55,388 nt of DNA from Mycobacterium scrofulaceum. GTDB lineage: Bacteria; Actinomycetota; Actinomycetes; Mycobacteriales; Mycobacteriaceae. Location of the stretch: positions 1 through 55,388 of the forward strand of contig NZ_MVIJ01000038.1 in the NCBI RefSeq assembly GCF_002086735.1, in the 5' to 3' direction. Below the pieces are notes generated by a model. It was not told the origin of the DNA and did not search any database. It was given only the letters and a program-made list of their open reading frames with translations. This document shows positions 1 through 8,720 of this stretch, piece by piece. The position numbers were made by a program, and so were the translations under genes. How positions within the stretch are numbered: the first letter of the stretch is position 1; every line of letters begins with the position of its first letter.

Positions 1-1304
1 GGGTACAGGGGCGTTCCGTCGGGGGCGTATTGGGGGGCGCCGTAGGGTGGCGCTCCCGGGTACGGGATCGGCCCGGGCGCGGGACCGCCCGGATAGCGGA
101 TGCTGGGCGGTTCGGGGATTCCCCGGGTGACGGGCAGGTAGTCGGCGTATCCCGGGAACGCGATCCCGGGGTTGGGCCGGATGTCCAGGCCGGTTCCCCA
201 GCCGGTGTTCGTGATCAGTTGGCGCAGTGGCCAGTTCGCGGCGACATCCGGCAGTGATCCGCAGCCCGGCTTGCCGCCGGGGCCGCCCTTGGCGCCGACG
301 ATCGGGAGGTTTTGCGGGTACCGGTACTGGTCCGCGCCGAACAGCGGTGTGCTGTCGATGATCAGCGAGTACCCGTTGGCGCCGCCCATCGCGTCCCGGT
401 ACCCGGTATCGAGGGCGGTCTTGGCACCGACCAGCATGCACGTCAGCTCCGGGCGGTATTTCATCAGCAGGCTGGTCGTCGGTTCGAGCAGATTCACCGC
501 CCTGACGAGGTTGTCCGTGTTGGGGCCGACGAGGTTGATGCCGCTGCGCGAGAGGCCGATGACACCGGTGAGCAACGAGTCCAGGGCGGTCGAGTCATCG
601 GTGATGGCGCCGCCGGTGACGCTGGCCGCATCGAGCGTCCGCAGGATGTCTTGTGCGGCAGGGCCGTAGGTGTCGCCGACACGCTTGACGGCCCGAATGT
701 CCGCCCCGACGGTGTCGGCACGCGGATTGACCGCACGCAGCACCTCGTTGGCGTCGGTGATGCCCTGACCGATGGCCGCGCCGCGCCCGCGCAGACCTTC
801 CGCGACCGCGGACAGGACGCTTTGAAGCTTCGCCGGGTCGATCTCGTCGAGCACCTTGACGAGGTTGGCGAACAGCGTGTTGACCTCGGTCCCCACGTAA
901 TCGACCCGGATCACCGCCCCGGCCCCCAGGCGCCTGGGGCTGGGCCGGCTCGGGTAGACGAGGTCGACGTATTTGGCGCTGAAGAACGTGGTGGCCCTGA
1001 TGCGGGCGTGCACGTTCGCGGGGATGTATTTGACCTCATCGGGGTAGAGGTCGAGCCTGAGGGTCACCCGGTCTTTCCCGCTGGTGATCTCGGCGACCCG
1101 GCCGACCTGGACGCCACGCATCTTGACCTTGCCGCCGCGGTCCATCACCAGGCCGGCCCGATCGGATATCACCGTCACCGGCACGTACGACTTGAACGAC
1201 CCGGAGAAGAAGGCGGACGTCAGCACGATGGTGCCGAGGGTGACGACGACCAGGATCAGCGTCCACCACGCGGGATGCAGGCCCTCCGAACGCGATTCCG
1301 ACAT
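1..1304 (-). CDS. Mce-family protein, first of the mce operon (MceA type), C-terminus cut by window edge
   Basis: This is an open frame from the ATG at 1304 to the left edge with no stop, about 434 residues. A short cytoplasmic start is followed by one membrane anchor (residues about 13-32), then the MlaD/MCE beta domain (about 38-120, with VKMRGVQVGRV), then a helical stretch. The visible end is proline- and glycine-rich (repeated YPG/PYGAP), as in several mycobacterial Mce proteins. Mce proteins form the periplasmic lipid-carrying part of ABC-like importers whose permeases are YrbEA and YrbEB. It starts 4 bases after the yrbEB stop, so it is translated in the same operon. The remaining mce genes should lie to the left. 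Which numbered mce locus this is cannot be told from here. Confidence 0.9.
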   Translation of the reverse strand, partial: MSESRSEGLHPAWWTLILVVVTLGTIVLTSAFFSGSFKSYVPVTVISDRAGLVMDRGGKVKMRGVQVGRVAEITSGKDRVTLRLDLYPDEVKYIPANVHARIRATTFFSAKYVDLVYPSRPSPRRLGAGAVIRVDYVGTEVNTLFANLVKVLDEIDPAKLQSVLSAVAEGLRGRGAAIGQGITDANEVLRAVNPRADTVGADIRAVKRVGDTYGPAAQDILRTLDAASVTGGAITDDSTALDSLLTGVIGLSRSGINLVGPNTDNLVRAVNLLEPTTSLLMKYRPELTCMLVGAKTALDTGYRDAMGGANGYSLIIDSTPLFGADQYRYPQNLPIVGAKGGPGGKPGCGSLPDVAANWPLRQLITNTGWGTGLDIRPNPGIAFPGYADYLPVTRGIPEPPSIRYPGGPAPGPIPYPGAPPYGAPQYAPDGTPLY

Positions 1305-1308
1305 CTCC

Positions 1309-2163
1309 CTACCCCGACAGATTGAAGTGGCCGGACTGGCCGTGTACGGAAAGGGAGATCGCCAGCACGATGAGCGTCAACACGATGAGCGACGTGCGGA
1401 CCGAGTGACCGACGGCCCGGCCGACGCCGGCGGGGCCGCCCGAGGCGTTGTAGCCGTAATAGGTATGCACGAGCATGACGGCGATCGCCGCGGTGATCAC
1501 CGTGACGAACGACCAGAGCAGGTCGGTCGAATTGAGGAACGTGCGGAAGTAGTGGTCGTAGACCCCGGTGGACTGGCCGTAGATACCCGTCGTGCCGAAC
1601 CTCGCCGCCTGGAAAGCGCACACCACCGCCACGCAGTACAGCGGGATGACCACGACGACGCCCGCGACGACCCGGGTGGAGACGAGGTAGGCGACGGACC
1701 GCACGGCCATCACCTCCAGCGCGTCGATCTCGTCGGCGATCCGCATCGCACCCAATTGCGCGGTGGCGCCGGCGCCGATGGTCGCGGCAAGGCCGACTCC
1801 GGCGACCGCCGGGGAAATGATGCGTACGTTGACGTAGGCGGAGATGAACCCGGTCATCGCCTCGACCCCGATGCCGGACAGCTGGTTATAGCCCTGTACC
1901 GCGATGACCGCGCCGGTCGACAGGGTGAGGAAGCCGACGATCACCACGGTGCCGCCGATCACCGCCAGCGCGCCGGTGCCCAGGCTCATCTGGGCGACGA
2001 GCCGGATGATCTCCTTGCCGTACCGGAGGAAGGCCGTCCGCATCTCGCTGACCGCCGTCGAATAGAACTTCACCTGCGCGCCAACGCGATTCCACCCCGC
2101 GGCGACGTGGTCGGCCGCCTCCGCCGGCCATGAGCGTCGCCGGGCCGCGTCGTCCGCGGTCAT
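1309..2163 (-). CDS. yrbEB: YrbEB, MlaE-family permease of the mce lipid transporter
   Basis: 284 residues, typical for YrbE. The N-terminus is cytoplasmic, followed by five to six hydrophobic segments. The MlaE-type core includes a conserved stretch ending IGAGATAQLGAMRIADEIDAL, an EIDALEVM-type cytoplasmic loop motif seen in MlaE permeases. It pairs with YrbEA as the inner-membrane permease of an Mce lipid import system powered by MceG-type ATPase (not in this window). Its ATG overlaps the yrbEA stop by 4 bases, so the two are translationally coupled. Confidence 0.93.
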   Translation of the reverse strand: MTADDAARRRSWPAEAADHVAAGWNRVGAQVKFYSTAVSEMRTAFLRYGKEIIRLVAQMSLGTGALAVIGGTVVIVGFLTLSTGAVIAVQGYNQLSGIGVEAMTGFISAYVNVRIISPAVAGVGLAATIGAGATAQLGAMRIADEIDALEVMAVRSVAYLVSTRVVAGVVVVIPLYCVAVVCAFQAARFGTTGIYGQSTGVYDHYFRTFLNSTDLLWSFVTVITAAIAVMLVHTYYGYNASGGPAGVGRAVGHSVRTSLIVLTLIVLAISLSVHGQSGHFNLSG

Positions 2164-2927
2164 TGCGGGCCCGTGTAGTAGACAGCAGTCGCCACGATGT
2201 TGATGACGAAGAGGGCGATGAACGAGTAGACGACGGTTTCGTTGACGGCGTTACCGACGCCTTGCGGGCCCCCGCCCACGGAAATGCCCTTGTAGCAAGC
2301 GATCAGAGCGGCCGCCATCCCGAACAGCGCCCCTTTGACCAGTCCGAGGATGAGGTCCGGCAGGTGGGTGAGCAGGGTCAGACCCGCCGCGAAGGCGCCG
2401 GGGGTGACGTGCTGGATGAAAACCGAGAAGAAGAACGACCCGCCCAACCCCACCAAGGTCACCAGCGACACCAATGACACCGCGACGACGGTGGCCGCCA
2501 GCACCCGCGGCGCGGCCAGCCGGCGTACCGGATCGACGCCCATCACCCGTAACGCGTCGAGTTCGTCGTGGATGGCACGCGCTCCCAGGTCGGCGCACAT
2601 CGCCGTGGCTCCGGTCCCGGCTACGACGAGAACGGTCACCACGGGTCCGATCTGGGTGACCGATGCCGTCGCGGCGCCCGTGCCGGAGAAGTCGGCGGCC
2701 CCGAACTCGACCAACAGGATGTTCATGGTGAACACGACGAGCACGGTGAACGGGATGGTCAACAACAACGTCGGAACGATCGACACCCGTGCGACGAACC
2801 AGGTTTGCAACAGAAACTCGCGCCACGGAAAGGGCAGCTTGAACATCGCCACGAAGGTGTCGAGCGACATGGCGAAGAATTCACCGGCCGAGCGGAGGGG
2901 CCTGGTGACGGACTCCGAGGAAATCAT
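2160..2927 (-). CDS. yrbEA: YrbEA, MlaE-family permease of the mce lipid transporter
   Basis: The frame is open further upstream. I place the start at the ATG at 2927 (MISSES...), giving 255 residues, because YrbEA proteins start shortly before the RSAGEFFAM motif and the upstream 53 codons look non-coding. Multi-spanning MlaE domain with the loop HDELDALRVMGVDPVRRL, the counterpart of the EIDAL motif in YrbEB. First gene of the mce operon. No transcription regulator gene lies directly upstream; the preceding 200 bases hold two AT-centred palindromes (3036-3043 and 3063-3073) that could be regulatory. Confidence 0.9.
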   Translation of the reverse strand: MISSESVTRPLRSAGEFFAMSLDTFVAMFKLPFPWREFLLQTWFVARVSIVPTLLLTIPFTVLVVFTMNILLVEFGAADFSGTGAATASVTQIGPVVTVLVVAGTGATAMCADLGARAIHDELDALRVMGVDPVRRLAAPRVLAATVVAVSLVSLVTLVGLGGSFFFSVFIQHVTPGAFAAGLTLLTHLPDLILGLVKGALFGMAAALIACYKGISVGGGPQGVGNAVNETVVYSFIALFVINIVATAVYYTGPQ

Positions 2928-3035
2928 CACAGCCCCCGCCCGCGACCCGGAATTATCAGCGCCGTCGCGAGCCGTGTGTTCCGAAATCGGGTTCGCCGGC
3001 CGGGAACCGCACAACACACCTTTAACCCGCACGGT

Positions 3036-3073
3036 CGAATTCGCGGTATTTGCCGTCCGCGCGCGAAATTCGC
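3036..3073. promoter_or_regulatory. Paired small palindromes upstream of yrbEA
   Basis: CGAATTCG (3036-3043) and GCGAAATTCGC (3063-3073) are two related palindromes about 28 bases centre to centre. They lie 109-146 bases before the yrbEA start in a non-coding stretch. The shared CGAA/TTCG arms suggest two sites for one dimeric regulator. Both are short and could be chance. Confidence 0.3.
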
Positions 3074-3129
3074 TCCGATCAAACACGATCCGCGGTTATC
3101 TGAGGGGCTGGGGAATGCCGTTGGTGTTG

Positions 3130-3492
3130 TCATCGCGGCACGGCCGGAGTGGGCGCGACATATCCGGCGGCCGATTGCCGTAGCTGCCAGATCTGGGCGG
3201 GGCACAATTCACCGACGGCCTGGCTTATCAGATACGACGCCTGATGCTCGTCGGAGTTGTCGAAGTCCTCCTTGACCTCCGTGACGATCTGCGCATAGCG
3301 CTCCCCCGACCGCACCTTGTCGCAGATGCCGTTCCCGTACGCCAGGGCGGCGTCCGCGTCGGGGAAGTTGTAGCCCGGGCGCACCGTCACGTTGACGAGG
3401 TAGGCGACCGCATCAGCCCGCGCGGCGGGCGGCACCGGGCACAGCAGGACCGCCGCGACCGCAGCCGGACCGGTCAGCTGCGGGATATTCAT
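3130..3492 (-). CDS. Secreted DUF732 family protein
   Basis: 120 residues. The start at 3492 gives a signal peptide (MNIPQLTGPAAVAAVLLCPVPPAARADA). The mature part has the DUF732 layout: a short helical domain with two cysteines (GNGICDKV and GELCPAQ) that probably form a disulphide. DUF732 proteins are small mycobacterial exported proteins of unknown role. Its ATG overlaps the stop of the upstream CAP gene by 4 bases, so it is the last gene of a three-gene operon. Confidence 0.85.
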   Translation of the reverse strand: MNIPQLTGPAAVAAVLLCPVPPAARADAVAYLVNVTVRPGYNFPDADAALAYGNGICDKVRSGERYAQIVTEVKEDFDNSDEHQASYLISQAVGELCPAQIWQLRQSAAGYVAPTPAVPR

Positions 3493-3983
3493 CTCGGCGC
3501 CCCGGCGCCGGGCGCGCCATACATGGCGACGACCACGCTGCGGTCCAGGCTGTTCTCGGACCACACCCCCATCTGCGTGTAGGCACAGTTCCGCATGATC
3601 GCGAGGTAGCCGGGGTTGTCGTACCACTGCTTGATCACCTCCAGCCCGCTGATCGCCAGCGCCGGGTTGATCGCCACGGTCTCGGCCGCGCTGCCCGCGT
3701 ACCCCGCGGCGTTCGCCCGGTCCTGCGGCGTCGAGCCGTCGGAGCCGATGTCATCGTCGAGCGAGCGGTTGACGAGCACATCGTCGGTGTGCGATTGCGC
3801 CGCCAGTTGCAGTTGCGGGTTGATCCGCACGTCGTTGGTGCAGCCGGCGTTGTGCTGGACGGTGTAGACGTTGGCGACGACCCCGTCGTTGAGCCGCTTG
3901 TTGTCCGCGTTGGCCGGCGCGCAGGTGAGCGCCGCACCGCCGAGGAGAACGGTGCAGCGACGGACGGCGTCGCGCCCGTTCAT
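3489..3983 (-). CDS. Secreted CAP/SCP-domain protein
   Basis: 164 residues. It has an N-terminal signal peptide with an Arg-Arg pair near the start and a hydrophobic core up to ANA. The CAP (cysteine-rich secretory, SCP-like) domain follows, with LNDGVVANVYTVQHNAGC, an internal AAETVAINP, and a C-terminal VVVAMYGAPG. The usual eukaryotic CAP cysteines are reduced to two. The function is unknown; bacterial CAP proteins are thought to act at the envelope. It overlaps both the upstream SpoIIAA-like gene and the downstream DUF732 gene by 4 bases. Confidence 0.82.
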   Translation of the reverse strand: MNGRDAVRRCTVLLGGAALTCAPANADNKRLNDGVVANVYTVQHNAGCTNDVRINPQLQLAAQSHTDDVLVNRSLDDDIGSDGSTPQDRANAAGYAGSAAETVAINPALAISGLEVIKQWYDNPGYLAIMRNCAYTQMGVWSENSLDRSVVVAMYGAPGAGAPR

Positions 3984-4375
3984 GCCGCCCCGCGTCTACC
4001 GCCGGGTCCGGAAATCCATTCGCGCGCCTCGTCGGCATCCGCCTGCGAAAACGTGCGGTACCGTCCGGGCCACAGGAACCCCAGGAGCTCGCTGAGTTTC
4101 GCTACGTGCTTCACCCATGGCACGTCGCTGACGATTGCGCACCGGTCCCAGTCGAAGTAGTGGTCCACACCGAATTTCGAATCCGCCCATATCGCGCCCG
4201 GCCCGAGAACGGTTAAATCCGGGGCGATTTCGCAATATATCTGGACCTTTTTGTGGCGACTCCGCTTGTCTTCGAAGCCCGGTATCAGCACCGTGTCGTA
4301 ATCGGCCTTGGTCACGTGCCCATGAATGGCGAACGCGGCCACATCGTCGGGAAAGCCATTGAGCATCTCGATCAC
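3980..4375 (-). CDS. SpoIIAA-like (STAS-type) domain protein
   Basis: 131 residues from the GTG at 4375. That start is preceded by a near-perfect AGGAGG five bases upstream, so I prefer it to the longer open frame that begins at 4534. The sequence VIEMLNGFPDDVAAFAIHGHVTKADY is the standard opening of SpoIIAA-like proteins (PF11964), which are small stand-alone domains related to STAS anti-sigma antagonists. Their partners are mostly unknown. It heads an operon with a CAP and a DUF732 protein, an unusual pairing of a cytoplasmic domain with two exported ones. Confidence 0.82.
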   Translation of the reverse strand: MIEMLNGFPDDVAAFAIHGHVTKADYDTVLIPGFEDKRSRHKKVQIYCEIAPDLTVLGPGAIWADSKFGVDHYFDWDRCAIVSDVPWVKHVAKLSELLGFLWPGRYRTFSQADADEAREWISGPGGRRGAA

Positions 4376-4562
4376 GCGGCCTCCTGAAACGAACGCAATT
4401 GCTGTCGATCCGGTCATCGTCTCCGCGTCGTGGGCGGCCGGCCTAGGGGCCAAAGTCATCGGAAGAAGCGACCGGTGGCCGTTAACCCGAGGACCGGTCG
4501 GGCCGCGGCGCGCCGGGCAAAAAGCTTGTTCCAAGCCCCCGGCGCGGTCCTAAACTTGCGCG

Positions 4563-6086
4563 ATGAGAGTCGGCATCGACTTTGGCACCACACACACCGT
4601 CGTCGCGGCCGTCGATCGAGGCAACTACCCCGTCATCTCCTTCGACGGCGAGGACGCGTGGCCGTCGATCGTCGCCGCCAACGCCGCGGGGGAACTGCGG
4701 TTCGGCGCGGAGGCCGCCGCCGTGCGCCACGACCCGGGGTGGTCGGTGTTGCGGTCGTTCAAGCGTCTACTCAACGAGGCCGGGCCCCAGACCGAGGTGA
4801 GCCTGGCCGGCCGCAGCCATCGACTGGCCGACCTGCTCACCGGCTTCCTGGCCCAGCTGAAAACGGACCTGCTGGGTCGCTCCAACGCCAGCCTCGCCGC
4901 GGGCGAAACGATCGAGGCGGCGATCAGCGTGCCGGCCAACGCCTCGAGCGCCCAACGCCTCCTGACGCTCGACGCCTTCGTCGCCGCGGGCTTCCACGTC
5001 GTCGCGCTGCTCAACGAGCCGTCGGCCGCGAGCCTGGAATACGCGCACCGGTACCGCTCCACCATCACCGCCAAGCGGGAGTACGTCCTCATCTACGACC
5101 TGGGCGGCGGCACCTTCGACGCGTCGCTGCTCAAGATGACCGGGCACGCGAACGAGGTCGTCGTCAGCGAGGGCATCCAGCGCCTCGGCGGTGACGACTT
5201 CGACGAGGCGATCGTCGAGCTCGTCCTGGCGCGCGCGGGGCTGGCGGGGGTGGGCCCCGCCGCCCGCGACCTGTTGCGGGAGGAGTGCGCCGCCCGCAAG
5301 GAGGCCGTCGGGCCGCAGACGCGCCGCTTCCTGGTGGACCTCACCGGAGTCGACGGCGACCGGCCACCCTTCTCCTGCCCGGTCGACGACATCTACGCGG
5401 CCTGCGCACCGCTCGTCGACAAGACGATGGACCTCCTCGACCGGGTGCTGCACAACCGGGACGGCGGCCGCGACGTGACGTGGTCGGAGGTCGCCGGCAT
5501 CTACGTCGTGGGCGGCGCCGGCAGCTTCCCGCTGGTCTCGCGGATGCTGCGCACCACGTTCGGCGACAAGCGGGTGAAACGCTCGCCGCACCCGTTCGCG
5601 GCCACCGCCATCGGCTTGGCGGTGTTCCTCGACAAGGAATCCGATTTCGCGCTCTCCGAACGCTTCTCGCGCAACTTCGGTGTCTTCCGTGAGGCGGAGG
5701 CCGGCGCCGGCGTCGTCTTCGACCCGATCGTGTGCAAGGACGCCTCGCTGCCCGCCGATGGGCACACCCCGCTGGTGGTCAAGCGGACCTACCGCGCGGC
5801 GCACAACATCGGGCACTTCCGGTTCGTGGAATGCAGCCGCCTGGTCAACGGCCGGCCCGACGGCGACGTCACGCCCTACGATCCCGTCCTGTTCCCCTTC
5901 GACCCCGCCCTGCGCGACCGCGACGACCTCGGGCGTCAGCCCGTCGGCCGGTGGCGCGACGGGCCCGACGTCGAGGAGCGCTACGTCATCGCCCCCAGCG
6001 GGGCGGTGGAAGTGACCCTGACGACGCAGCCGGCGGGATTCCACCGCACCTTCCGCCTGGAGCGCCGCGCCCCCGCGAGCGCGTGA
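4563..6086 (+). CDS. Hsp70-family protein with ATPase domain and shortened C-terminal part
   Basis: 507 residues, shorter than DnaK (about 610-640). All actin-fold nucleotide motifs are present: GIDFGTTHT near residue 4 (phosphate 1), YDLGGGTFDASL around 180 (phosphate 2) and IYVVGGAGSFPLVSRM around 315 (adenosine). After about residue 360 the sequence no longer follows the DnaK substrate-binding domain; it is a short beta-rich tail without a helical lid. Such orphan Hsp70s are common in actinobacteria and their clients are unknown. It has no dnaJ or grpE neighbour. A 187-base divergent intergenic region separates it from the SpoIIAA-like gene. Confidence 0.88.
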   Translation: MRVGIDFGTTHTVVAAVDRGNYPVISFDGEDAWPSIVAANAAGELRFGAEAAAVRHDPGWSVLRSFKRLLNEAGPQTEVSLAGRSHRLADLLTGFLAQLKTDLLGRSNASLAAGETIEAAISVPANASSAQRLLTLDAFVAAGFHVVALLNEPSAASLEYAHRYRSTITAKREYVLIYDLGGGTFDASLLKMTGHANEVVVSEGIQRLGGDDFDEAIVELVLARAGLAGVGPAARDLLREECAARKEAVGPQTRRFLVDLTGVDGDRPPFSCPVDDIYAACAPLVDKTMDLLDRVLHNRDGGRDVTWSEVAGIYVVGGAGSFPLVSRMLRTTFGDKRVKRSPHPFAATAIGLAVFLDKESDFALSERFSRNFGVFREAEAGAGVVFDPIVCKDASLPADGHTPLVVKRTYRAAHNIGHFRFVECSRLVNGRPDGDVTPYDPVLFPFDPALRDRDDLGRQPVGRWRDGPDVEERYVIAPSGAVEVTLTTQPAGFHRTFRLERRAPASA

Positions 6087-6093
6087 CGCGGCC

Positions 6094-6759
6094 ATGGAAC
6101 TGTACGACGTCATGCGAACGACGTTCGCGGCGCGCGAATTCACCGACGACCCGCTGCCCGACGAGGTGTTGTGGCGCATCTTCGACAACGCCCGGTTCGC
6201 CCCCAGCGGCGGCAACCGGCAAGGCGCCCACGTCACCGTGGTCCGCGACCCGGATACCCGCCGCCGAATCGCCGAGCTGGGCGCGCCCGCGGCCCGCCGC
6301 TACTTCGCCCAGCTCCAGGCGGGTGAAAACCCTTGGAACTCAATCCATCCGACCGCGGTGCCGCAGGACGTCATCGACCACACCGAGATCCCCGACACGT
6401 TCGTCGCGCCGATCGCCAAAGCGCCCGTGGTCCTTGTCGTTTCGGTCGATTTGACGGTCGTCGCCTCGGTGGATCAGGACCTGGACCGGGTCGGGCTGGC
6501 CGGCGGCGCATCGGTGTACCCGCTGGTCTGGAACATGCTGCTGGCCGCCAGCAACGAGGGTTACGGCGGCACCTTCACCACCATGGCCGTCGCGGCGGAG
6601 GACCGGCTCCGCCGCCTGCTGGGCATCCCCGAACTGCACGCGGTCGCCGCCGTTGTGCCCCTCGGCAAGCCGGTGCACCAGTTCACCAAGCTGCGCCGGC
6701 GCCCGGTCGCGGAATTCATCACTCGCGACCGTTTCGACGGCCCCGGATTCGAAGGCTGA
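6094..6759 (+). CDS. Nitroreductase-family FMN oxidoreductase
   Basis: 221 residues, starting 7 bases after the Hsp70 stop. Nitroreductase fold motifs are visible: an opening MRTTFAAREF (the R-S/A-x-R-x-F type FMN contact), APSGGNRQ around residue 35 and NMLLAASNEGYGGTFTT around 150. It probably reduces a substrate with NAD(P)H and FMN as a dimer. The substrate cannot be told. It may be co-transcribed with Hsp70 and with the SDR 13 bases downstream. Confidence 0.88.
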   Translation: MELYDVMRTTFAAREFTDDPLPDEVLWRIFDNARFAPSGGNRQGAHVTVVRDPDTRRRIAELGAPAARRYFAQLQAGENPWNSIHPTAVPQDVIDHTEIPDTFVAPIAKAPVVLVVSVDLTVVASVDQDLDRVGLAGGASVYPLVWNMLLAASNEGYGGTFTTMAVAAEDRLRRLLGIPELHAVAAVVPLGKPVHQFTKLRRRPVAEFITRDRFDGPGFEG

Positions 6760-6772
6760 GGCGGGCGTTCGC

Positions 6773-7603
6773 ATGGCCACGTGGCTCATCACCGGCTGCT
6801 CGACCGGACTCGGCCGCGCGCTCGCCGAGGCCGTCATCGCGGCCGGCCACAACGCCGTCGTCACGGCACGCGACGTCGCGAAGGTCGCCGACCTCGCCGA
6901 GGCCACACCGGATCGGGTGCTTGCCGTTGCGCTCGACGTCACCGACCCGGCGCAGGTCACCTCGGCCGTGCGGCAGGCCCGCGACCGGTTCGGCGGCGTC
7001 GACGTGCTGGTGAACAACGCCGGCTACGGCTACCGAGCCGCGGTCGAGGAGGGCGACGACGCCGAGGTGCGGGCACTGTTCGAGACGCACTTCTTCGGCA
7101 CCGTCGCGATGATCAAGTCCGTCCTGCCCGGGATGCGGGGCCGCCGCCGCGGCGCGATCGTGAACGTCTCCTCGATCGGCGCCACCGTGATCCCGGTGGG
7201 GTCGGGCTACTACGCGGCGGCCAAGGCCGCCATCGAAGGGATGAGCGGTGCGCTGCGCGGTGAGCTTGCGCCGCTGGGCATTTCGGTGACCGTCGTCGAG
7301 CCGGGCGCGTTCCGCACCGACTTCGCCGGCCGCTCACTCGTCCAGTCGAACACCGTGATCGACGACTACGCCGCCACCGCCGGGCAGCGGCGCAAGGAGA
7401 ACGACACCATGCACGGCAACCAGGCCGGCGACCCCGCCAAGGCGGCCACCGCGATCATCGCGGCGGTCGAGTCGAGCGAGCCCCCGGGATTTCTGCTGCT
7501 CGGCCCCGACGCGCTGGCCATCTACCGCTATGTCGCGAACGCGCGGGCCGGCGAGATCGCGAAATGGGAAGAGCTGACGGGCGGCACTGACTTCGCGCCG
7601 TAA
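6773..7603 (+). CDS. Short-chain dehydrogenase/reductase (classical SDR)
   Basis: 276 residues from the ATG at 6773; the frame is open upstream, but TGCSTGLGRAL must lie near the N-terminus. Cofactor motif TGxxxGLG at 7-14, NNAGYGY around 80, catalytic SSIGAT serine and YYAAAK tyrosine/lysine around 155. The C-terminal extension (about residues 190-276) resembles the retinol-dehydrogenase-like SDRs found in mycobacteria. Substrate unknown. Confidence 0.88.
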   Translation: MATWLITGCSTGLGRALAEAVIAAGHNAVVTARDVAKVADLAEATPDRVLAVALDVTDPAQVTSAVRQARDRFGGVDVLVNNAGYGYRAAVEEGDDAEVRALFETHFFGTVAMIKSVLPGMRGRRRGAIVNVSSIGATVIPVGSGYYAAAKAAIEGMSGALRGELAPLGISVTVVEPGAFRTDFAGRSLVQSNTVIDDYAATAGQRRKENDTMHGNQAGDPAKAATAIIAAVESSEPPGFLLLGPDALAIYRYVANARAGEIAKWEELTGGTDFAP

Positions 7604-7613
7604 CGGCCCGGGT

Positions 7614-8720
7614 TCAGAACCGGATCAGCCCACGCAGATTCACCCCGGCGTGCAGATCGGCGTAGCCGGTGTTGATCTCCTCGAGGGTGTATTCGCGGGT
7701 GACGAGCTCGTCGAGCTTCAGCCGGCCGGCGCGGTACAAATCGAGCATCCGGGGGATGTCGTGGCGGGGATTGGACGAGCCGAAAAGCGAGCCACGGACC
7801 TGCTTCTCGTACAGCGTCAGATCGAACAGCGACATGTCGACACGGGTGTCGGTCGGATGCGGGATCGCGGTCATCACCACCCTGCCGCGCTTGCCGACCA
7901 GGCTCAGGGCCTGCGCGACATAGCTTCCCTCGGCCGAGTCGGTGCTGACCACGCACACGTCGGCCAGCTGGCCGCGCGTCAGGTCGGTGATCAGCGCTCG
8001 GGCCTCGTCGACCGTCGCCGCGGTGTGCGTGGCGCCGAACTCGAGCGCCCGGCTGCGCTTGTACTCGACGGGATCGAGGGCGACGATGACGCGGGCGCCC
8101 GCGATCCGGGCGCCCTGCACCGCGTTCACCCCGATCCCGCCCACGCCCATGACCACCACGGCGTCGCCGTCGCGCGCTTCGCCGGTGCGCACCATGCTGC
8201 CGTAGCCGGTGGTGACCCCGCACCCGACCAGGGCGGCGGTGTCGAGCGCGGTGGCCGGGTCCACCTTGATCACCGAGGCCAGCGGCACCACCGTGTATTC
8301 GGAGAACGTTCCCAGCACGCACATCTGGCCCAGTGCCTGGCCTTTCGCGTGGAACCGGAAGGTGCCGTCGAGTTGCGGTCCGGCGATGATGGCGGCGCCG
8401 AGCACGCACAGATTGCTCATCCCCCGCGAACAGGGCTCGCAGCGACCGCAGGCCGGGATGAAGCTCAGCGCCACGGAGTCGCCCTCGGCGACTTCGGTGA
8501 CGCCGGGGCCGACGTCGACGACGACGCCCGCGCCCTCGTGCCCGCCGACCACCGGCAGCTGCATCGGCATGTCGCCGGTGATCAGGTGGTCGTCGGAGTG
8601 GCACAGGCCGGCGGCCGCCACCTTGATGAGCACCTCGTTCTGCCTGGGCCCGTCGAGGTCGACCTCTTCGACCTCCCACTTCTGGTGCAGGCCCCACAGC
8701 ACCGCCGCTTTGGTTTTCAT
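7614..8720 (-). CDS. Zinc alcohol dehydrogenase of the MDR superfamily (NDMA-dependent type)
   Basis: 368 residues. The start is the ATG at 8720, overlapping the P450 stop by 4 bases; the frame stays open well upstream, but that part is a shadow of the P450. Catalytic zinc ligands are in GLCHSDDH (Cys40) and GGHEGAG. The structural zinc lobe has four cysteines in CGRCEPCSRGMSNLC. Rossmann motif GVGGIGVNAVQGAR. The sequence resembles the mycobacterial group annotated as NDMA-dependent alcohol dehydrogenases with tightly held NAD. With a P450 in the same operon, a plausible role is oxidising the alcohol product of the P450. Confidence 0.9.
   Translation of the reverse strand: MKTKAAVLWGLHQKWEVEEVDLDGPRQNEVLIKVAAAGLCHSDDHLITGDMPMQLPVVGGHEGAGVVVDVGPGVTEVAEGDSVALSFIPACGRCEPCSRGMSNLCVLGAAIIAGPQLDGTFRFHAKGQALGQMCVLGTFSEYTVVPLASVIKVDPATALDTAALVGCGVTTGYGSMVRTGEARDGDAVVVMGVGGIGVNAVQGARIAGARVIVALDPVEYKRSRALEFGATHTAATVDEARALITDLTRGQLADVCVVSTDSAEGSYVAQALSLVGKRGRVVMTAIPHPTDTRVDMSLFDLTLYEKQVRGSLFGSSNPRHDIPRMLDLYRAGRLKLDELVTREYTLEEINTGYADLHAGVNLRGLIRF

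Noticed and set aside
4767..6236. Long minus-strand open frame opposite the Hsp70 gene
   Set aside because: Antisense shadow produced by high GC; composition rich in Arg, Gly, Val and Asp with no motifs, while the Hsp70 motifs on the plus strand are unmistakable.
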